From Chara braunii (lineage: Eukaryota > Streptophyta > Charophyceae > Charales > Characeae), in assembly GCA_003427395.1 (NCBI GenBank), contig BFEA01000061.1, forward strand, positions 3,773,127-3,797,874: a stretch of 24,748 nt of DNA, in the 5' to 3' direction. The first letter of the stretch is position 1, and every line of letters starts with the position of its first letter. Shown one piece after another: positions 19,273-24,748 of the stretch. The translations under genes and the position numbers were made by a program. Below the pieces are notes generated by a model. That model worked only from the letters and a program-made list of their open reading frames with translations, had not been told where the DNA came from and did no database searches.

Positions 19273-19316
19273 TGGCTTTCGCCATTTTTGCTTTCGCAAT
19301 TTTTTATTTTTTTTAT
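19273..19316. other. Two small tetraloop hairpins each followed by T runs
   Basis: TGGC-tttc-GCCA (19273-19284) followed by five T, then TTGC-tttc-GCAA (19288-19299) followed by T-rich sequence to 19316. The form resembles hairpin/T-run terminators, but in a eukaryotic setting this is more likely a local duplication with chance structure. Confidence 0.5.
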
Positions 19317-19473
19317 GATTGTATGACTTACTCCTTTGTTCGGAGTTCTCTCGTATCTCTTTCTTTTATGAATGATATCATGAGTGATGATTGTGGTTGG
19401 ATCGTCTAATTTTTGCATGCATAATCCCCGTTTATGTCTGGAGATGGAATGCTTGGGGAACACTGGTGCACCC

Positions 19474-19584
19474 CTACCGTCTTTCCCCGAACACAACGCA
19501 CCCTCATTTTGACTGTATCGGGCTGCAAACATACCTTGTGTACGTTTATTTTCAGGGTGCGTTATGTTCGGGGGAAGACGGTAG
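19474..19584. ncRNA. Candidate small-RNA precursor-like hairpin
   Basis: The arms 19474-19504 and 19554-19584 are complementary over 31 bases with two exceptions, one of which becomes a G-U pair in RNA. They enclose a 49-nt loop. Stem start CTACCGTCTTTCCCC pairs with GGGGGAAGACGGTAG. The 111-nt hairpin is isolated from other repeats here. Its size fits a plant-type microRNA precursor or a very small hairpin element; expression is unknown. Confidence 0.45.
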
Positions 19585-20386
19585 CCTTAGCCTGTGGGAA
19601 TCGAAGAGAAATAGAGAAGTTGGTCGCCTCGAGTTGCGTTACGAACGGATCTTGGGCCACTTGTTTACGTTACAGTTGACCAGTAAACCGGCCTGTCCTG
19701 GGTACGCAAGACACCAACGCCTGGGATGTGTCACTGGTATATTTTTGCATTGGTAGGAACATGATTGCATTAAGGTGAATTCGTAGCTTGGAATCCACTT
19801 TCCCTTTCTGAGTAACAAATTGTGATTGCTTGAGGGACTGTGAGTACCTGGAATATGAGGGGTGCGAATATTTTGTCTTATCAATTGCGATCGGGGTTCC
19901 TCAATATTCTGCAACAGACGAGAGATGAGTGTGTATGTGAGTGTGATATACAACAAGTTATAGGTCACAACCCTCAGATCCGACAATACCCCAACACGCA
20001 CACGTTTTAAGTTTTCGCTGAGCCTGGGTTCGTCGTAGTAGAAACTGATTTCCCTCTCCATCATCTTATTCTCGCCTATCACCATTTAACCGCAGACGGA
20101 CCCACCTTAAACACCAAACCCGGCCATGGAAGCCGCGAGCTGAGAAAATCTTCTTTCCGTCCAAACTTTTTTGCGTTTTGGTCCTTGGAACCTTGACATA
20201 GGAAATCCCAGTTCCGACCTGGGATTCCACCCCACTTTCCTAAAATCCTTGGCAAACCCCCTTTTTCGCACTTTCGGGCCCGCTCCCACTCCAATTAGGA
20301 AGTCGCGTTGGGCATGAGGTTGGATGTCACACTCCGCTTCCCGTGCCCACGAAGTAGGCAATGGACTTAACGACAGAATGCTCCTC
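19585..20386. other. Unassigned sequence
   Basis: No gene recognised. A short inverted repeat GGAAATCCCAG/CTGGGATTCC lies near 20201-20227. The minus-strand frame of 148 codons at 19639-20085 has no known domain. Confidence 0.4.
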
Positions 20387-20849
20387 TCTATTGGTGGGCA
20401 GCGGTACCTGCTGGAAGCTGGGTACAACGTCCCATGAACATCATGAATAAAGCACCAATCGGGATCTCACACACACACTCTTGGAGTTGTCTATAGGGAA
20501 CATGACAAAACATAAACACAACATAATCGCTACCTTACCCTTCCCCAACCACATCAACAAACAAACTATGGGTTATGCACCCGTACCCTCACAAAAAGTC
20601 GATATAGAAAGCAACCGTGACGGGCTGTGAATTGACTTACCGTGAGGGCACGAGTGCACAACCCGCCGTTCGTTTGTTGATGCGGTTGGGGAAGGGTGAG
20701 GTAGTGATTATGATGTGCGTATGTTTTGCTATGTTCGTTGTACAAAACTCGAAGAGTGTGGGGGGGAGGGGGTCCGACTGGTTTTCGATTAGCGATGTTC
20801 ATGGAACGCTGGACCCGGTTTCCAGCAGGTGCAGCTCCCCACCAATAGA
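20387..20849. mobile_element. Small foldback element (FB-A), 463 bp
   Basis: Left arm 20387-20603 and right arm 20631-20849 are inverted copies (about 75-80 percent by eye) around a 27-nt loop. Outer ends read TCTATTGGTGGG and its complement, followed inwards by the module also found in the SINE-like copies (ACCTGCTGGAA...) and by ATGAACATC. Inner ends read CCCTCAC...GTC.AT against ATTGACTTACCGTGAGGG. TA lies at both outer edges and might be a target duplication, but it is also part of the palindrome. There is no coding capacity. Its size and form match a MITE or foldback element. Confidence 0.88.
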
Positions 20850-20858
20850 CAATAAAAT

Positions 20859-20860
<2 letters not shown>

Positions 20861-20938
<78 letters not shown>
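20861..20938. repeat. (TG)n(GA)n microsatellite
   Basis: TG dinucleotides to 20920 are followed by GA dinucleotides to 20938, directly outside the right end of the small foldback element. The mirror-image (CT)n(CA)n lies at 22574-22833. Confidence 0.95.
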
Positions 20939-21267
20939 CATGCATCATGCACCATGTCAGTGGTGGGGAGCACAAGGGCAGGTGCTGACCTCCAAAAAAA
21001 GAAAAAAAACATAATATGGAATTGGAACACAACTTGAAGAGGTTTTCCTTTTCAAAATTTGAGTAGAAATGGTACATGTTGTATTCGAACACAACGAGCA
21101 CGTGTTATATCCGAACTGGTCTTCTATTTGAGAAAAGTGGGCCCAGGCCGTTTCGATTTTGGAATGTTCAAAACTCAAGGATCGGCCTTCTCGGCCTCCT
21201 ACGGTCAGCTATTGGTCCTTCATATGCCCCGCCCCTTGCTAAGCCCCGAAACCTCAAAATGCCCACC

Positions 21268-21380
21268 CCAAACTATCGGTTGCGCACTTGTGCCCTCACA
21301 GTAAGTCAATACAGAAAGCAACCCTGACGGGTTGCGGATTGACTTACCGTGAGGGCAGGGGTGCACAGCCCGTGGTTTGT
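21268..21380. repeat. Second copy of the foldback core hairpin
   Basis: Arms 21268-21310 and 21338-21380 (43 bases each) match the inner arms of the small foldback element, and the loop (21311-21337) is again 27 nt with the same key strings, GAAAGCAACC and TGACGGG. Outside the 43-base arms the sequence differs from the small element: the right side continues into the 820-bp direct repeat. Confidence 0.88.
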
Positions 21381-22161
21381 ATATGCTTGATTGATAAAGA
21401 AGGCGTTATTTGTGAGGTTTAGAAGTAGGGTGATTGTTGCATGAAAAAAACAGAGTATTTGTGTACATGTGTTAAGATTAGTGTATGTGTTTGTGTGATA
21501 CTTAGGATGTTTGTGTTTATCACATCTGTTAGTGTTGGAATGTGTGTGATTTAGGTAATTTGTATGATATTAATGTAATAAATATTTGACATACCTTGAT
21601 TCATAGTTGGTGTTGAGGCTAGTGGTCCTTGAATCTTGGTCCATATGTCGTATATGCGTGTGCTTGAGTGTTTGCTGTTGTAAGTTTTTTTTTTTTAATT
21701 AAATAAAAGTTATTTTGTCACATGCGACTCACTCAATCGGGCGCTGAACGTGTGGGGCGTTGAATATGTCAACGTTCAGACACATCTTTTTACACTTGGA
21801 AATGCAATGCAGGTGTGTCGTTTCCAACTGTGGCGAAGGCCTCTCCCTTTCCGATTCAGACTTCACCACTTTTCCACCTTGCCGCTGCTTTGCCACCGTT
21901 TCGACCAAAACCCAGCGCGCGGTCCCACTTGCAGCTACTGCCACGGTCCTGCATTTTTCAAAGAAACTGCCACCCTCCCCCAAAGATCCACCCGGACACT
22001 ACTTTGCCACGGTTTCGACCAAAACCCAGGGCGCGGTCTCCCGGGCAGATATCGGTCCTGCATTTTTCAAAGAAACTACCACCCCCCCCCAAAGTGTCGT
22101 GCCTGCACCTGCTTGCATTTTTTGAACCTTCCAACGACCAAACGAGCTCGAATCAACGACC
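21338..22161. repeat. Direct repeat D1 (about 820 bp)
   Basis: It matches D2 (23241-24050) along its whole length at about 85-90 percent by eye. In order: ATTGACTTACCGTGAGGGCA, an A/T-rich middle (21385-21720) with AATTAAATAAAAGTT, a hairpin near 21744-21779, and a GC-rich part made of two tandem units containing TTTCAAAGAAACT (21956, 22065). It ends at CAACGACC. It is non-coding; three forward frames are open in the GC-rich part only for lack of stops. Confidence 0.9.
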
Positions 22162-22332
22162 AGTTCGCAACCCGTGAGGGGTGCGTTTTATGCCCCTGAG
22201 AATATTTTTTGTCATCGTTCGTTATATGGTCGTTGGAAGGCTGGAAAAAACAAGGCATGGCAGTTTAGGGGGTGGTGGCATCTTATTTGAAACTGCAGGA
22301 CCGGTAGCTGCCCGTGGGACCGCACGGGTTTT
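22021..22332. repeat. Inner palindrome of the repeat unit
   Basis: One tandem unit (22021-22139) is followed, after an 88-base spacer, by an inverted copy (22228-22332). CCTTCCAACGACC at 22127 faces GGTCGTTGGAAGG at 22228, and GGTCCTGCA...CAAA faces TTTGAAACTGCAGGACC near 22287. It lies off-centre inside the larger inverted repeat. Confidence 0.85.
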
Positions 22333-22573
22333 GATCCAGGACCACGTAGGACCGGTAGCTGCGCGTAGAATGCCGAGGAGGCCGCAATCCTTTCTCAAAT
22401 AGCAGAGTTCCTCGAATAGAAAACGTACACGTTGTATTCAAATACAACATGTACCCTTTCTATTCGGATTTCGAAAAAAACAATTTATTGTATTCTGATA
22501 AAATTACTTATTTTTGTTGGTGGTCAGCGTCTGCCCTCGTGCTCCCTGCCACTGACATGCTGCATGGTGCAGG

Positions 22574-22605
22574 TCTCTCTCTCTCTCTCACACACACATA
22601 CACAC

Positions 22606-22693
<88 letters not shown>

Positions 22694-22742
22694 ACACACA
22701 CTCTCTCACACACATACACACACACACACACACGCACACGCA

Positions 22743-22779
<37 letters not shown>

Positions 22780-22833
22780 GGACACACACACACACACGCA
22801 TACACACACACACACACTCTCTTTCTCTCTCTA
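22574..22833. repeat. Long interrupted (CT)n(CA)n microsatellite
   Basis: About 260 bases of CA dinucleotides with CT blocks at both ends and in the middle, and scattered CG or CATA variants. Three forward frames stay open across it as HT-, TL- or SL-type repeats, which is an artefact. At the homologous position the small foldback element has only about five CA units (near 20470), and the right-edge arm has about five GT units (near 24702). Confidence 0.95.
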
Positions 22834-23240
22834 GCGAACATGGCAAAACATACATACAACAGAATCAGTACCTCACCCTTCCTGAACCACATAAACAAAC
22901 GAACTACGGCCGCGCACCCGTGCCCTCACTGTAAGTCAATGTAACGAAGGACGACGAAAATGTGTTGAGGGGAAATGTCTTTGGGGGGGTGAAACGCATC
23001 CCTGACGGGCTGCAAACTTTTCCACTTTTCCACCCTACCGCTGCTTTGCCACCGTTTTGACCAAAACCCAGTGCGCGGTCCCACGGCCAACTACTGGTCC
23101 TGCATTTTTCAAAGAAACTGGCACCCCCCCAAAGTGTCGTGCTTGCATCTGCCTGCATTTTTCGAACCTTCCAACGACCAAATGAACCCGAATCAACGAC
23201 CGGTGTAACGAAGGACGACGAAAATGTCTTGGGGGGGGAA

Positions 23241-24050
23241 ATTGACTTACCGTGAGGGCACGGGTGCACAACCCGTAGTTTGTATATGCTTGATTGATAA
23301 AGGAGGTGTTATTGGTGAGGTTTAGAAATAGGGTGATTGTTGCATGAAAAAAAGGGGTATTTGTGTGTATGTGTCAAGATTAGTGTGTGTGTGTGTTTGT
23401 GTGATACTTAGGGTGTTTGCGTTTATGACATCTGTTAGTGTTGGAATGTGTTGGATCTAGGTAACTTGTATGGTATTAATGTATTAGATATTTGACATAC
23501 CTTGATTCATAGTTGGTGTCGAGGCTAGTGGTCCTTTAATCTTGGTTGATATGTCGTATATATGTGTGCTTAAGTGTTTGTTGTTGTATTTTTTTTTTTA
23601 ATTAAATAAAAGTTGTTTTGTCACTTATGACTCACTCAATTGGGCGCTGAATGTGTGGGACGTTGAATACGTCCACATTCAGACACATCTATTTGCACTC
23701 GCAAATACAATGCAGATTTTTCATTTCAACCTGCGGCCAAGCCCGCGCCCTTTCCGATTTAGACTTTTTCACTTTTCCACCCTGCCGCTGCTTTGCCACC
23801 GTTTCGACCAAAACCCAACGCGCGGTCCCACGGGCAGCTACCGGTCCCGCTTTTTTCAAAGAAACTGCCACCACCCCCCAAAGATCCACCCTGCCGCTGC
23901 TTTGCCACCAAAACCCAGCGCGCGGGCCCACGGACAGCTACCAGTCCCGCATTTCTCAAAGAAACTGCCACCCCCCCCAAAAGTGTCGTGCCTGTACCTG
24001 CCTGTGTTTTTTTAACCTTCCAACGACCAAACGAGCCCAAATCATCGACC
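23241..24050. repeat. Direct repeat D2 (about 810 bp)
   Basis: Second copy of D1, offset 1903 at its start. It carries the same A/T-rich middle and tandem units with the TTTCAAAGAAACT motif (23854, and 23954 in variant form). Its hairpin arms CTGAATGTG/CACATTCAG (23647-23682) differ from D1 by paired changes. Confidence 0.9.
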
Positions 24051-24570
24051 GGTATAACGAAGGACAACGAAAATGTCTCGGAGGGAAATGTCTCAGGGGG
24101 GAGAAACACACTCCTGACGGGCTGCAAACTTTTCCACTTTTCCACCCTGCGGCTGCGTTTCGACGAAAACCCAACGCACGGTCCCACGTTCAGCTACCAG
24201 TCCCGCATTTTTCAAAGAAACTGGCACCACCCCCCAAGCTCCACCCTGCCACTACTTTGCCACCGTTTCAACCATAACCCAGCGCGAAACCCACGAGGTC
24301 CTAGGGGCAGCTACCAGTCCCCGATTTTTCAAAGAAACTGCCACCACCCCGCAAAGTGTCGTGCCTGCACCTGCCTGCATTTTTCGAACCTTCCAACGAC
24401 CAAACGCGCCCTAATCAACGACCGGTATAACGAAGGATGACGAAAATGTCTCGGGGGGGAAATGTCTCAGGGGGGAAACGCACCCCTGACTGGCTGCGAA
24501 CACACCCCTGCTGGGCTGTGAACAAGAAGGACGGCAAAAAATGTCTTGGGGGGAAAATGTCTCGGGGGGG
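23763..24570. repeat. Tandem array with alternating short and long units
   Basis: The unit core (GCGCGGTCCCACGGGCAGCT, then TTTCAAAGAAACT, then CACCACCCCCC) recurs at 23854, 23954, 24210 and 24327 with spacings of 100, 256 and 117. Short links carry ATCCACCCTGCCGCTGCTTT. Long links carry GTGTCGTGCCTGCACCTGCC, CCTTCCAACGACC, GACGAAAATGTCTCGGGGGG and CCTGACGGGCTGC. The array ends in several G runs. Confidence 0.85.
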
Positions 24571-24748
24571 GAAATTGACTTACGGTGAGGGCACGGGGGC
24601 ACAGCCCGTAGTTTGTTTGCTGATGTGGTTCGGGAAGGGTAAGGTAGTGATTATGCTGTATGTATGTTTTGTCATGTTCTCTATACACAACTCGAAGAGA
24701 GTGTGTGTGTGGGGTCCCGGTTGGTGCTTTATTCACGATGTTCATGGA

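Larger units (their letters stand above)
20631..22940. repeat. Large inverted repeat around 21785
   Basis: Left arm 20631-21219 and right arm 22349-22940 match in inverted orientation in at least three blocks: 20631-20745 with 22836-22940, 20923-21000 with 22522-22590 (CATGTCAGTGG...GGAGCAC...GGGCAG), and 21040-21219 with 22349-22470 (TACATGTTGTATTCGAACAC, GGCCTCCTACG). The implied centres agree (21756-21790). The TG and CA microsatellites sit in mirror positions. The middle 1.1 kb (21220-22348) is not mirrored and holds other modules. Confidence 0.8.
22836..24748. mobile_element. Large foldback-type element (FB-B), incomplete at the window edge
   Basis: The left arm 22836-22940 (CATGGCAAAACATACATACA, CCTCACCCTTCCTGAACCAC, GTAAGTCAAT) is mirrored by the right arm starting at 24574 (ATTGACTTACGGTGAGGGCA...). 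The right arm continues past TATGTTTTGTCATGTTC to GATGTTCATGGA at the last base. There the outer end (GCTGGACCC... in the small element) is cut off by the window. Between the arms lie one isolated tandem unit (23000-23225), direct repeat D2, and an array of tandem units to 24570. No protein was recognised. Confidence 0.7.

Noticed and set aside
19273-19316. Rho-independent terminator pair
   Set aside because: Four-base stems are too weak and the window is eukaryotic; the pattern is better seen as a small local duplication. It is listed only as a structure.
20566-22944. HT, VC, CV and SL repeat proteins up to 170 codons
   Set aside because: These are translations of the TG and CA microsatellites in several frames at once.
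21750-24440. Open frames of 120-215 codons with repeated FFKETAT and FSKKLPPP strings
   Set aside because: They are readings of the GC-rich tandem units. Three overlapping forward frames are open together and none shows a domain.
1-24748. CRISPR array, tRNA or rRNA genes, bacterial operons
   Set aside because: No repeat-spacer pattern with constant spacers, no cloverleaf and no rRNA-like conserved strings were seen. Repeats present are tandem or inverted without unique spacers.

Overview
The window looks like eukaryotic nuclear DNA of a plant-lineage organism. It has no operons, no closely spaced intact genes and no recognisable host gene. It is made of decayed retroelements, foldback (hairpin) elements, minisatellites and long microsatellites, and one unresolved base (n at 8802) sits inside a long CT run, as in a draft assembly. 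The wording of the Ty3/gypsy protein remnants reminds me of elements in streptophyte green algae such as Chara. That impression comes from memory, not from a search, so I hold it loosely.

Layout, left to right. 1-180: minisatellite built of alternating small palindromes. 440-1830: low-complexity A/T run, three unrelated short tandem duplications, and a SINE-like minus-strand retroposon with its A-tail (seen as T) at 1138-1156. 1943-3991, minus: decayed C-terminal part of a LINE ORF2 with two zinc-finger-like (zf-RVT) cassettes. 4774-8640, minus: a Ty3/gypsy gag-pol pseudogene in the order Gag, CCHC knuckle, protease, RT, RNase H, broken off inside RNase H; the integrase is absent. A 250-bp segment at the start of RT is tandemly duplicated. 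8738-8909: (CT)n plus a Z-DNA-prone tract. 8941-10543: probable untranslated leader, a strong hairpin, a probable tRNA-iMet primer binding site and a probable 280-bp LTR of the same element. 11734-13640: diverged tandem array whose roughly 0.6-0.8-kb units each begin with a T run. 15241-15375: GC-rich 27-bp minisatellite. 16324-17650: a 1.33-kb foldback element with about 630-bp arms. 19474-19584: isolated 31-bp-stem hairpin. 20387-24748: a complex of foldback elements with nested inverted repeats, an 820-bp direct duplication, internal tandem repeats and expanded CA/TG microsatellites. This complex runs off the right edge.

The most unusual part is 20387-24748. A short foldback element (20387-20849, about 218-bp arms, 27-nt loop) shares its core hairpin with a second copy at 21268-21380. 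The same core appears split or as halves around larger arrays at 22900-22940, 23241-23285 and 24574-24618. This suggests a foldback-transposon family with internal tandem repeats, formally like Drosophila FB elements, that grows by inserting repeat arrays at the hairpin centre. A 58-bp module found at the ends of the small foldback also occurs in both SINE-like copies (about 1250 and 11800), with a compensatory base-pair change in its hairpin.

No tRNA, rRNA, CRISPR or bacterial-type gene was seen. Most open frames in the window are chance readings of low-complexity or repeated DNA.
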